Assembly: GCF_040807025.1 (NCBI RefSeq)
Contig: NC_090967.1
Location: 1,486,001-1,550,000, forward strand
Reading direction: 5' to 3'
Source of the DNA: Struthio camelus
Lineage: Eukaryota; Chordata; Aves; Struthioniformes; Struthionidae
Length of the DNA stretch: 64,000 bases
Part shown: piece by piece, positions 48,780 to 61,200 of the stretch
Layout of the letters: each line of letters begins with the position of its first letter
Position numbering within the stretch: position 1 is the stretch's first letter
The notes under the pieces: model-generated
Told to the model about the DNA's origin: nothing
The model's database searches: none
Seen by the model: the letters and a program-made list of their open reading frames with translations, nothing else
Made by a program: the position numbers and the translations under genes

Positions 48780-48800
48780 ATGCGTGTGCACGCGCGCGCA
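48715..48800. repeat. (TG)32 followed by alternating CG/CA/TG tract
   Basis: Thirty-two TG units (48715-48778) run without interruption into a CA/TG/CG stretch that includes CACGCGCGCGCA. The whole 86 bp alternates pyrimidine and purine perfectly, the classical composition for Z-DNA. Confidence 0.92.
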
Positions 48801-49154
48801 CCCTATTCACACCTTGTTGACTTCAACTTCTTGTCACAACACTTGCCACATCACTGCTTGCAAAACTGAAATGCACTCTGCTGTCTTTCCTGTGAAAGTG
48901 CTTGATACAGGATTGTTTCCTTCTTCATGAACTTCTTTTATTTCTCACTGCACAGCACGTTTCTCCAGAACAGCAATAAATATTAGTGGTGCTGTGAGCC
49001 ACTGATGCTGCTCTTTCAGGTGGAAGAAAAGTAAAAGGGGTTTTAACTGCCATGCAGGGTGTTTGTACCACCTGAAGCAAAATACTAGAAGCACCAGTGG
49101 TCACCACAGGGAAGGAGAGACTGTTCATTAGAATTGTATCAGCATAGCTGTAAT
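48801..49154. other. Intergenic, no gene recognised
   Basis: 0.35 kb between the TG tract and an antisense CR1. Nothing is recognised. Confidence 0.6.
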
Positions 49155-49540
49155 ACAGAATCACAGAATCACACAGAATGGTTGAGGTTGGAAGGGACCT
49201 CTGGAGATCATCTAGTCCAACCCCTCTGCTCAAGCAGGGTCCTCTAGAGCATATTGCCCAGGATCACATCCAGGCAGGTTTTGAATATCGCCAGGGAAGG
49301 AGACTCCACTACCTCTCTGGGCAACCTGTTCCAGTGCTCAGTCACCCTCACAGTCAAGAAGTTTTTTCTCAGGTTCAGGTGGAACTTCCTGTGTTTCACT
49401 TTGTGCCCATTGCTTCTTGTCCTGTCACTTGGCACCACAGAGAAGAGGCTGGCCCCATCTTCTTGACACCCTGCCTTCAGATACTTGTACACATTGATTA
49501 GATCCCCTCTCAGTCTTCTCTTCTCCAGGCTAAACAGGAG
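49155..49540 (-). mobile_element. CR1 LINE 3' fragment (antisense)
   Basis: Antisense CR1 3' end: CAGAATCACAGAATCAC, then GGTTGGAAGGGACCTCTGG, CAACCTGTTCCAGTGCTC, and TTCTCTTCTCCAGGCTAAAC at its 5'-truncated limit. Read on the minus strand it encodes [20 protein letters not shown] and [15 protein letters not shown] in one open stretch (49244-49492). Confidence 0.93.
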
Positions 49541-50521
49541 TAACCTGGTGACAGGATTTAGTTCACCAGGTCAGAGTGTTCTAGTAGAACAATTCAAGGA
49601 TTCAGTACCAATTAGCTTTGGTATATTTATCTGTCGGATTTACAGACTTTCAGGAAAGACTATATGTTCTCTTCACAAGACCTTTGGTGCCATGGTGCCG
49701 TATTGCTGAACGCAAGTCATAAATCTCATCTTAGTGATAGACCTTCAGCCCTTTTCACCTGTTATTGATCCCTGGACCTCTATAGACCAAACGCAGTTAA
49801 TACCAGAGGAGGATCTGTTGAGTCAGTTTTCATTTTTCTGTCATGTCAAGACTTTTCATAAAAATTGTTGCTTTATGGCCCAGTCTGACATGCCAAGCAT
49901 ATGGATGCTTTGGGGGGGATGAAAGAACTTAAGTTCTTGCAAAGCAAGGCTCATCATAAAGGTGTTGTTGACAGTTAGCCATCAGCTTCTGCCGCCTCCT
50001 GCAGTCTGAATGGATGTGATGACAAAGCCATGGCATCCCACAGTTTAGCATCTTCTATACAATTCAGTTTGGATCACTTTCTCAAATAAATTTTTCATGC
50101 AATGACTTAAATCTCAGCAAGTGAGAAGGTGTCGTCAGATTGAAAACTCAGGCAAGAAGCACCACCTCTTTGGCATTGCCCTTAACAGCTGCTAGACTGC
50201 TTTATCCTTCTTTTTGAGGAATGTTTCTTGATCTCACCTCCAGTCTTCCTCTCCAGGTAATCCAATAAGTGATGATGGCCTATCACTAGAGGATTGTTAG
50301 TGATGAGTGGCTGTAAATCACAGTCATATTAGACTCTAATGCTACACCTTTGAGTGTAGCAGCTGAGATTTCTTTTGCTTGGTCTGCAGTTCTGCCAGAC
50401 TTTACCTGGGTGCCGAAGTCCTGCACAAAAGCATTTAGAATCTATCTGTGGCTGGAGTTTATGAAAATATAGCTTTTCCAGATCCACATAGATTAATTTT
50501 ATATTTTTGTGTGATTAATTT

Positions 50522-50524
<3 letters not shown>
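49541..50524. other. Intergenic, no gene recognised
   Basis: 1 kb of unique-looking sequence. Nothing is recognised. Confidence 0.6.

Positions 50525-50569
<45 letters not shown>
50525..50569. repeat. (AC)22 microsatellite
   Basis: Forty-five bases of AC repeat without interruption. Confidence 0.92.
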
Positions 50570-52115
50570 AAGTAATATTGCAATATTAAAAATTATTAAT
50601 ATCCATCTATATGTACACAATATTTTTGCTACAAATGCTTTATTCTCTTGAATCATACAATCTAAATAACTTCATAAAAATGCCTTTGCATTATTTGTGC
50701 TTCATTAGAAATAGTGTATGCATTTGTGCCTGATGTTTCTAATATATTTGTATCCTTGTTTGGCATCAGTATTTACAGACGGCTCTGCGCACCTGGATGA
50801 AGTACATCTGGTATGCAACACTATCACAGTTTGTAACAATAGCGGTGGCATAAGAGCTGATGATCAAAGTTCTGACACCTAGAAATAGATATTGCAGTGG
50901 CAATGTTTTCAGTTTTGCAGGACTTTGTCCTGTCCCTTACGGATTCATCGCAACCTTTGAAATAACAGAGGGAACCGAGCGCTCAGGCTTTGAGACTATA
51001 TTTCTAGCAAAAGCATATGGCTGAATAAAAGCCGACCTGAGCTTCCTTGGCCACTACAGTGCTTGAGGAAGTCCATGCATTTTAGTGATGACATACGATG
51101 TTTCTGCAGATTTAGCAGTTACGAGGCTTCTGGGCTGCGATACTCCCAACTCCCCAAACCACCCATCGGGCAAATATATCTTCCCTCCACCACAAGGACA
51201 GCAGGGGAGATGCTTTCAGATATGTCTCGGAAAAGGAATTCAAAGTCAAATGTCACTTTTTCTTGTGTTTAATCAGGATGATTCTGAGGTGTCTCTCCAT
51301 AGTTCTCTATTCAGACTACAGTTTTATGTTTAGGGATGTAACCACAGTCTAGTCTTGTTATTTGCAGGCTTGTAAGATTACTCTGAGATAAGCACAGTAT
51401 TTTTCCAACTGAACTGTTCCACCCACTATTGCAGCCCTGTGAACCTGAGCAGCATCGAAGCAGCTGTTAGTGATACTGGTTGGTTTTAGGCTCTTTATTA
51501 GGGGTGATGTCTAAGGCAGAAAGAGCAAGCCAAGATCCCGAGCCTAGACCATGGTATCTAACAGCAAATACCCACCTTTTGTTGTGAGGTGGCATGCTTG
51601 TTCACCCTGGCATCGTAGGAGGCAGAACCCTAAACTCCTTCTGCTAAATAAAAAGTGCCAGGGTTTACAATTGCCTGCCAGAGAGCCATCCCAGCTGGAT
51701 CCTAGGGCAGGACCGTGCTGCTGCGACACTGTGGTTTAACACTTACCAGAGGCTGTGTCACTGAAAGCATCTGTGCAGAGTACAGAGATGGGGCATTGGG
51801 CTGATTTATGCTCATGGCAGACAGGGCCACTCCACCTCTCTAATCAGCAGTATCCTCCCGGAAAAAAAAAAAACTGTACTGGGAAGGGGAATCAGACAGG
51901 AAAGGGCCATCATGGTCCATATATTCAGGTCCTACAAGCTGGGTGTATTAGAAAAATTTCCTGGCCTGCAGCTTAATGCATTTCAGGAGACACAGTAGGT
52001 ATCTAGTCCTTTTACTTGTTGTGATTATGCACTAGCGGGAGATCCTGGGGACCATAGCTGGTGTCTCACATTTTATCCCTGACCTGTCCTTTCCTCCTGT
52101 TGTTTTCAATCACAG
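50570..52115. other. Region upstream of TMPRSS9 coding start
   Basis: 1.5 kb that probably holds TMPRSS9 promoter or 5' UTR exon/intron sequence. The acceptor at 52114-52115 implies at least one upstream non-coding exon, which I cannot place. A TATA-like AATAAAAGCC at about 51024 is a weak promoter candidate. Confidence 0.4.
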
Positions 52116-52267
52116 AAATCATCTGTAGAGCTGCTCAGAAAGCATGGACCAAATAAAGCCAGTGCTAGGCACCCAGAGAAGGACATTGAGGGCCAGCTGT
52201 TGGAAGGTTACCATTGCTGCTGCCATTGTGGGTAGCATGACAGCCCTCTACCTGGGGATCCTGCTGG
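52116..52267 (+). CDS. TMPRSS9: TMPRSS9 first coding exon (5' UTR end, cytoplasmic tail, signal anchor)
   Basis: A strong polypyrimidine tract and CACAG acceptor (52111-52115) precede 28 bases of 5' UTR. Coding starts at ATG 52144: [19 protein letters not shown], then the hydrophobic anchor [20 protein letters not shown]. Basic residues before the anchor favour a cytoplasmic N-terminus. The donor is GTGAGT at 52268. Confidence 0.88.
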
Positions 52268-55200
52268 GTGAGTGCACAGCTGGGTACGTTCTTTCAGTTT
52301 ACCTGTTCCAATAGAGAAATGGTCTGCATATCTCACAGGCTTAGAGCAAAACCCTCAAATGTCTTCTGCTGAGGACAAAATATGGACAACTCACTCCACA
52401 TACACACACACACATGCTGAATGGTATGTAGTTACCTCACATTTTAAATGGTATTTGATTCTAATACACTTTATCTTCAATGTTGCATGTGATCTATTCC
52501 TCTGTAATTTCCCCCAATGACGCCCAGACTTCTTGCAGCTGGAACTCGCTGCCCTAGCCATCTCCCATTCACTGCCCCATTCAAGAGCACAATCACTGTC
52601 TCCTTGGCTCCCTCACTTCCCTCTTACTGCCTCTGGCTCCCCTTTGCCAGATGCTACCCCAGTGCAGCGCCTTGTACATGCTTTACAGCACCTGACATGC
52701 CTAACAGAGCCCACCAGCACAGCTCTACTCTGTAGTAACCCTGTATAAGCTGATGCACCTTGGTGTCTGTGAAGAAGGGGGTCTGGGCTCCATCCAGCCC
52801 TGCTCTTCCTCACTGCATTCTCATACCGCTTGAAAGTCAGGCCCTACTCAGCCAGGACCTTCAGAGCTAGTGCCCTTAGCCAGGAGCACAGAACAGCAAG
52901 GATAGGACCAGCCTGGACTTTCACACCCAGGCTGCATCCATCTATTCCTGAAACTTTGTCTGAGGCTCAATAACATTCTACAGTTTTAAAATTCAAATTA
53001 GATACAGATTCAGAGCAAAATTTTCCTCTTGGTTGTGTGTGGGGTAGTCCAGCATGGCTGTATGGCACTCCCAATGCATCACAGCGGTGATCAGGGACAT
53101 TCAAGCTGCTGAAAATCAAGGGGGTTTAAAGGACATGATGAGATCTACGTTACAAAGCAGGTAGTGAGCCCCCCTCCTCAAACCTCCATGTGTCTTTTGT
53201 GCCTCTGATAGAAACTTTCCCTCTCTGGCAGCCTGTCATCCTTCAGTAGAGACCAGCTTTGAACACACAGTGGAGCTGAGAGGAATAGCATTCAACAGCA
53301 GCTTGCAAATGGAAAACTCGGACTATTACAGGGTGCTGACACCTGCTCTCGAGAGGCTGGTGAGTTGAGCCAGGCTAGCCATACACACTGCAGCTCTGCA
53401 GTCCCAGGCTCTGCACGAGGCAGAGCTGGGAGACTACTGTCTAGCCCACACTCTTGTCATCGCTCAGTTCCCCAGCTGAAATCCCTCAATTCATGCTTGG
53501 CTGTCCTCAGCCAGCAGAATCTGCAGAAAATGCCAAGAGCAGGAAGAGAACAGGCATTTCAAATATTGACAGGCAACAGTGGGTGCTGAGCTGCACTTTG
53601 AGAGGCCCAATCAGTTAAAGGGCCCCTGAGAGACATTTGTGGACTGGGAAATGCGGGCTAAGGTCTGTTCCCTGCAAAAAAAGAGGTGGTGGGAAGGTGT
53701 AAAGAAGTGATGTGCTGTCTCATGCCCTAAGCCAGAGTGGGAAAAAGATTACACACGCTCAGGTGAGATTGACTGAGGAGCTCCTGCTAGCTGTGAAGAC
53801 AAGAGGAGATGCTTCAGATGTCTCCAGCTCCCTGTAGAATCTCAGGCATCATCTAGTCCTGTCTTCCTCAGGTTTTCTGTTTGGGGAAAACAAGGTGAGT
53901 GTATGACCATTGTTCTTCACTTTGCAGTTCCTATCCAGTTTTCAGGACTCCCAGCTGCACTCGAGCTGCACTGGTTGCACCATCCTGGGCTACAGGTGAG
54001 TAGCTGCTCTCCCTTCAGACTGTGCAGGTTACCACAGATATGTGATTTTGGTGCTCTGAAACATATTTTTATGTTCAAAACAAGTGAAAAGAGAAATTTT
54101 TTTTGGTCAAAGCTAGATTGTTTCTGGGATTACACAAATGTTCTGGATTCTTTCACTCAGAAATGCAGTCAGAAAGGGTGAAGAAAGTGCTCTTGTTCAA
54201 TCAAAGTTGAATTTTGGGCCAAAGAAGAAGAGCTGAATAACAACTGCAGCTCAGACCACATCACCAGAGAATCTTGGCTCATGAATAATTGACAAGTAGT
54301 TGTGTTTCTCCAAAGTTCTCTGTGGGCCACTAGCATAGAAGCTGAGGCTAGTCAAGCATGAGGCTTCTCCCTTTTACTGACCACAGAGCAAAAGTGCCCA
54401 ATGAGTCTCTTTGTCTTCCAATAGGAATGGAAACTCGAGTGTGATTGTCCGTTTCCGCCTCCGCTTTGGCCCCCAGGATTCCCAGCCTCTGAGCTCTACA
54501 GTGGAGGAAGAAGCTCTCAGATATGGGCTGGCTGCTGCCCTGCGTGAGCAAGGTCTCTCCCTGGCTGCCTATGGGACTATATCCTCAGCTTCCCTTACAG
54601 GTATGCTCCTCCCAACATTGCCAGGCAGCCAGAGCAAAGTGCCCCATGTAAGCACTGCTATCAGCACAAATCACACTAGCAAAATTACAAACCATTTCTC
54701 AAATAGCCAAACTGGCTCAGGGCTTTAGCTTTAGCTGCTCAATCAATGCTTCATGCCCAGCGGCAATGCTAGAAATAAAACTGCTGTCAGGCACCCAAGC
54801 CTCCAAAAGATGCTCTACCTGCCTCCAGGGTGAACCAGCTATGCTGGCAGCAGGAACTCCTGCCTTCTGGAAAGATAGAAGCTCACTTCATCATTTCACT
54901 TCCAGTCTCTTTGCAGACTCAGGAGATAAGCTCCAGCCATGAGAGAGCTCAGTACTGCGAGTGAAGGCAGCCCTGCTCCCCTCACTTTACAAGGCAGCAG
55001 CAAAAATATGCTTAGCTCTTGGTAGCTGCTAAACAGACATTCATGGGGAGTCCACAGCTCCCCCTCCTCCAATGCTAATACTATTCTGCTGCTTTCTGCC
55101 CTGCAAGAGCAGCCTCGCGGGTTTGGGGCAATGACAGAGCCTGAAGCATAAATTGTAGCTTCTTCAGCTTTTCTTGCAGCACCTGGAACCAGCCTGAGTA

Positions 55201-58200
55201 GCTCACACCTCAGGAGGTTGAATGCCAGATTGTCTATAGCTACAACTGTGCAGCAGCTCTTATACAGTCATGAGAGCTGTAGCAATAATCCGTGCTTGGG
55301 TAGCTATTTCTCATATTCAAGTTGTTCTCTGAAACTGCCTGGCTAGAAATTCTCCCTTCTTTCAATGAGTTCTGAGTCACATGTGTTCTTAGAACTCCAA
55401 GTCCAAGGGATTTTTTTAAAAGCGCCTGGAAAACACATAGCTTCTGGGCTCCCCAGCAGTCACCTCCACACTCACTGCAATGGTGGGCAGGCTCCTGGCC
55501 TTCTGGGAGCATTGCTCAGCCATCTCCAGATGTAAGGTGCACAGAGGTACCTTGGCTTTAGGCAACTGCCATGGGTGGCTCCAGCTTTGGCGTCTGCTCC
55601 TGGGATGCAGCTCACTGCCACAGCTCTAGGAAATGGCTCCTCGTACCTGGTATCACCCCTTCAAAAACCTGCAAGGCTGTGGACACAGCTGCTCAGCCAC
55701 TGTACCCTGCATCCATCATGAAGCAGAGCAGATGTCTGCTAGCTAGACAAGAGTCCCAGAAAGCAAAATGGGCCTGGAGCTCACTGCAAGGGGTCTCCCC
55801 CCGGCTATGTGACAGGGAAAGCAAGAGCCAGACAGGCAGGAGCAGGAGATGCAGCAGAGCCTCTGCCAGCCCTGCCCAGAAGCAGAGCAGTCATGAAAGC
55901 CTGCAGCTCCTGCAACCTCAGCCTGGGTCACCTTCATTGTCTTCCCTTCCCTCCACTTTGTTACAGGCCCAAGCGAGGTTTCTCCATACAGATCTGGACT
56001 GAAAACAGGTAAGAGCCAGGCAAGTGGGAAGAGCTGCATGCCCTTCCAGAACAGTGATATATCCCAGTTCCCTGGAACAAAACTGTACTCTGCAAGCCAG
56101 ATTCCTCTTTCCTTCACAAAACACCAAGTTGCCTGATTACAGATATGAAAGGTGTTCGTGCCCCATCTGGCTCATAACAGGGCCCTTTTTCCCTGCCCCC
56201 ACCCCGAAAGTTTAACTCCAAGAGGCAGCTAAGCTCCTAGCTCCACCAGAAGGGAACACTAGCAGTGCCAGGAAACAGAGTGTGTGAAGGCACAGTGGTG
56301 GTTGGCACTGGGTGAGCCAGGTAGATGGTCACAGAGAGGGCTGCAGAAGCCACATGAATGACCCAAGCCTTGCTGTCCCCAGGGAGCTGCCCTGGAGACA
56401 GGTTTACTTGCCGCAGCACCCAATGTATGTGGAAAAAAAAAAAACCCCTAGAATGTGTTGGTCAAAAGGACTGCTCTGATGCCTCTGATGAAAAGGGCTG
56501 TGGTGAGTCTCTCACAGCAGGTCTCCTGCGTCAGGACACAGGTACCCCACTGGGCCACAACCCCACACTGCAGCCCTCAAAAGCTGTAACACCAGTAGGC
56601 TTTTTGGTCACTGGCAAGAGCCAAGGACAGGGCACAATTTGTTAGGCTGACTGAAGATGTCTGCACCGGGATGAGAGGAACTGTAGCACAGAAACACCTC
56701 AGTCCCTCTGCCAGCTGTGAAGGGGAATGATAAGATAGAGCTAGGCTGTTATATTCTCATGAACCAGTGAATCCCATGCACCCAAGCTGCAGCTCTTTGC
56801 AAGGGTGTAGACAACCATCTGCCACAAGAAGCCTGGCCACAAGGGCATGCCCAGCCCCATCTCAACCCACCCTGGCAATCTGGAGCTCAGACTCTTTTGG
56901 CCTCAATAAGCACAGGTGAGATATGGCTTGATCACAGACAGCATCATGAAGACAATAGCTGGAAAAGACAAGAGTAAAGGCGGAGCACAGAGACCCAATG
57001 ACCTTCAGGCATCCTCCACCATCACTACTAGAGGTAGAGAGCCCCTCACACTGCCTTTGTAATGTTACCCTAGGCATAAACCTCGGGAAGCCAGGACACC
57101 GCGATGTTCAGGACGACCCTCCTACATATGTTGACAGGGATGCGGGTCCAGGGACAAGCACATATGCTCCTGGTGGGCTGGTGTGCTGGACAGGCTTTGC
57201 ATGTCTGCAGGCTTCTGGCAGCAGATCAGGAGACAGTGGCTGGGCTTGGGATACTACCCGAGACTTTTCTCTCATGACTGGACTTGCTTTAAGGGGTTTC
57301 AGGGACGAACCCATCACGGGTCACTGAGTTGCAAGCCCTTTCCAGGATTGCAGGTTAAAGTCTGCTCTCCTGCAACAGCCGTAGCAATGCCCTGGTACTT
57401 GGTAATGTGCTAGGAGAGGCTGGAAGCATGCGTTGAGCTGAAGCAGATTTTCCCACTTGCCCTAGAGAGCACTTTGCAACATGTGCCTGCTTCTCCCTGT
57501 GACAGGGTCCAGCTGGCAGAATTCCAATGCACTTGCATCATCTCTCTCCTGCCTTTCAGACTGTGGGAGCCGCCCTGCCATGCAGACTGCCACCAGGATA
57601 GTAGGAGGTTCGGAAGCATCCAGAGGGGAGTTTCCATGGCAAGTCAGCCTGCGAGAGAACAATGAGCACTTCTGTGGTGCCGCAATCCTCACAGAGAAAT
57701 GGCTGGTGTCTGCCGCTCACTGCTTTACTGAGTAAGCTCTAGCTAGGCTCCTTTTCTTGCCCCATTTCCAAAAGCTGCCATCTCATAAGGTTTCTACTGC
57801 GCTCAGACTGCTCGATCACTGTTGGTTTCCTTGCCCTGCCAGCTTTAGCCATGGGAAATTCATGTCCTGAAGCTGACAGCAGGGGGACAGGCAGGAGAGG
57901 ACACCAAGAGGCAGTGGCATCACCTGTGGTTTGCAGGGCAATTCTGCTGGCTCCAGGCCTGCAGAGTTCCAGTTGTGTGTCTTCCAGGTTTCAGGACCCA
58001 GCCATGTGGGCAGCTTACACTGGGACCACTTCCCTCAGCAGTACAGACAGCGGCGCAGTGAAAATGGACATCGCAAGGATCATCTCGCACCCCTCCTACA
58101 ATGCAGACACAGCTGACTATGATGTGGCTGTGCTGGAGCTGAAGAGACCCGTGGCCTTCACTAAATACATCCAGCCCGTGTGCCTGCCAGATGCTGGGCA

Positions 58201-61200
58201 TCACTTCCCCACCAGAAAGAAGTGCCTTATCTCTGGCTGGGGCTACCTGAAGGAGGATTTCTGTAAGCAAAGTCCGGGGGGCAGCGGAGGAGGCATGGTG
58301 GGAAAGAAGCAGAGCAGAAGCACACCAGGGAAGGCTAGAGAAGGGCAGTGGGGTTGTGCCCTGGCCAGACAATGTGGGCTGTAACACAGGGAGTTGGTCT
58401 CTCTGCAAGACTCCCTGGGGGGAGCTCACAGTCACATTTCTCCCATTTAGTGGTGAAGCCGGAATTCCTGCAGAAAGCAACAGTGGAGCTCCTGGACCAG
58501 ACACTATGCTCCAGTCTCTACAGCCATGTTCTCACAGATAGGATGCTGTGTGCTGGCTACCTGGAGGGGAAAATTGACTCCTGCCAGGTGAGAAACTGCC
58601 CACGGGAGCTGGCACACCTCCCTAAATGAGGCTTTTCCTTCCCCATATACACTCACAGGTTCAGGCAGTTCTTTTGGCTACTTAGTTATTTTTCTCTATT
58701 TCCTGAGTTGTAAAACAGGGCTGATGTTACAGACCTACCTGGCAAGTCCTCAGATTAAAGTCACCTTAGCACCGGCTAAGGGCAACAGTGGAAGCTAAAA
58801 CATGCACAAAAGTTTTTGATGAACAACTTAGTTAGCATTTATCCAGCCTGAAACTGCATGCAGTCACCTGGAGAAAATCCTGACTTCCACAATGTGTAGG
58901 GAGAAAGCACTTTGTTGTGAGCCAGGGCAGCTAAATCAGAGATGCTCTGATGCTTCTGCTCCTCTACTTAAGACCTGCTGGCAGTGAGAGTGCTGAACCT
59001 CCCAGCTTTGATTTTTATGGAAAAGAGAGACAGGAATGATTCACCCTGGCAAACAGCTGCAGAAGAAAAGAAGACATATCATATGGGAAATGGAAGAAGA
59101 AGAAGAAGAAGAAAGGGGGGAGGGAAAGCAAAAACATGTGCCCACCAGCAGAAATGACTGCTTGAGCCAAAGCATGAAAAGCTATGACAGGAAGAAAGTG
59201 ATTTCCATGGCTATTCCTGCTGTATCACAGGTCATCCCAAACCGTAAGCTGCTAGCAGAGCCACTGCACTTCTGTAGTGGCAGCGCTTTGTACGTCTGCA
59301 AATACTCAAAAACCAGGTGCAGAACAAAAACACTGGGGTAGGAGACAAGGCTGAAAGGTTTGAGGTTGGACGATGAACTCAACCTATCCTCCCTTACCAC
59401 AGAATCACAGAATGGTGCAGATCGAACAGGACCTTTAAAGATCATCTAACCCAACACTCCTGCAACCTACAGTAGGTTCTTCAGTACCCTATCCAGACAG
59501 CTTTTGAATATTTCCAAGGATGGAGACTCCACTACCTCTCTGTTGCAGTGCTCTGTCACCCTCACAGCTTATGTGCAGATAGAACTTCCTGTGTTTCAGT
59601 TTATGCCTGTTGCCTCTTGTCCTGTCGCTGGGAACCACGGAGAAGAGTCTGGCCCCATCTTCTTGACATCCTCCCTTCAGATACTTGTACACATTGATGA
59701 GATCCCCTCTCAAGTCTTCTCTTCTCCAGGCTGAACAGGCCCAGCTCTCGCAGTCTTTCTTCAGAGGAGAGATGCTCCAGTCCCCTCATCATCTTGGTAG
59801 CCCTCCGCTGGAATCTCTCCAGTAGGGCCATGTCTCTTATACTGGGGAACCCAGAAGTGGACACAGTACTCCAGGGGAGGCCTCCCCAGGGCTGAGGAGA
59901 GGGGCAGGATCACCTCCCTCCACCTGCTGGCAACACTCTGCCTCATGCACCCCACGATCCCATCGGCCTTCTTGGCCACCAGGGCACACTGCTGCCTCAT
60001 GCTTAACTTGTTGTCCACCAGCAATCCCAGCTCCTTCTCTGCAGGGCTGCTTTCCAGCAGGTCAACCCCCAGCCTGTACTGCTGCAGGGGGTTCTTCCTC
60101 CCTAGGTGCAGGACCTTGCACTTGCCTTTGTTGAACTTCAGGAGGTTCCCCTCCGCCCATCTCTCCAGCCTGTCCAGGTCCCTTTGAATGGCAGCACAGC
60201 CCTCTGGTGTATTAGCCACTCCTCTCAGTTTTGGATCATCAGCAAACTTGATGAGGAGGCACTCTGTCCCTTCATCTATGATGAATAAGTTAAACAATAC
60301 TGGACCCAGTATTCACTCCTGGGTACACAGCTAGTTGCTGGCCTCCCACTAGACTTTGTGCCACTGATCATAACCCTCTGAGCTCTGCCATACAGTCAGT
60401 TTTCAATCCACCTCACACTCTGCTCATCTAGACCCTCTTTCATCAGCTTGCCTGTGAGGATATTATGAGACAGCATCAAAAGCCTTACTGAAGTCAAGAG
60501 AGACAACATCCACTGCTCTCCCCTCATCTACTCAGCCAGTCACAGAAGGCTATCGGGTTGGTTAAGCATGATTTCCCCTTTGTGAATCCATGCTGACTAC
60601 TCCTGATCACCTTCTTGTCCTTAATATGCTTGGAAATGGTATCCAGGATGCACTGCTCCATCACCTTCCCAGGGATCAAGGGTGAGGCTGATTGGCCTGT
60701 AGTTCCCTGGCTCCTCCTTCTTGCCCTTTTTGAGGACTGGAGTGACATTTGCTTTTTTCCAAGTCCTCGGGCACCTCTGCCGAGTGCCATGACCTTTCAG
60801 TGATGACTGAGAGTGGCCTTCCGGTTATACATTACCTGCCTAAAGCAATCCCAACCCTCAGAACGCACCACCAGGTTCACAGACACCACATGTCCTATAG
60901 CAATGACACTCATATGGACTCATGGTACCAAAGAGTTGATCAGGGAACCATAGGCCAAATGCAGAAAACATGCAAAGATTTGCAGGGCCTCCCTGGATTG
61001 TGTATCATGCAACACACACCCATGAGCTAGAGGTTCAGGAGCTGCTGAGCTTAACCTTTAAGAGCAGCAGCTTAGTACTAATTATGAAACCAGAAGAAAT
61101 ACTTGCCCTAGGTCCTTGTGCTCTTCCAGCATATCAAAGGCACAAGCTTACTGCTTAATAGCCGGACAGTGTGGTCCTGCTCAAAAGGTCCGCACAAAGG

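Noticed and set aside
55571..56002. 143-codon open frame on the + strand
   Set aside because: It overlaps TMPRSS9 exon 5 in a different frame and has low-complexity Ser/Gln composition and no domain pattern. Probably chance.
57920..58504. 194-codon open frame on the minus strand
   Set aside because: It lies opposite TMPRSS9 exons 8 and 9 and is a by-product of their GC-rich coding sequence. There is no family resemblance.
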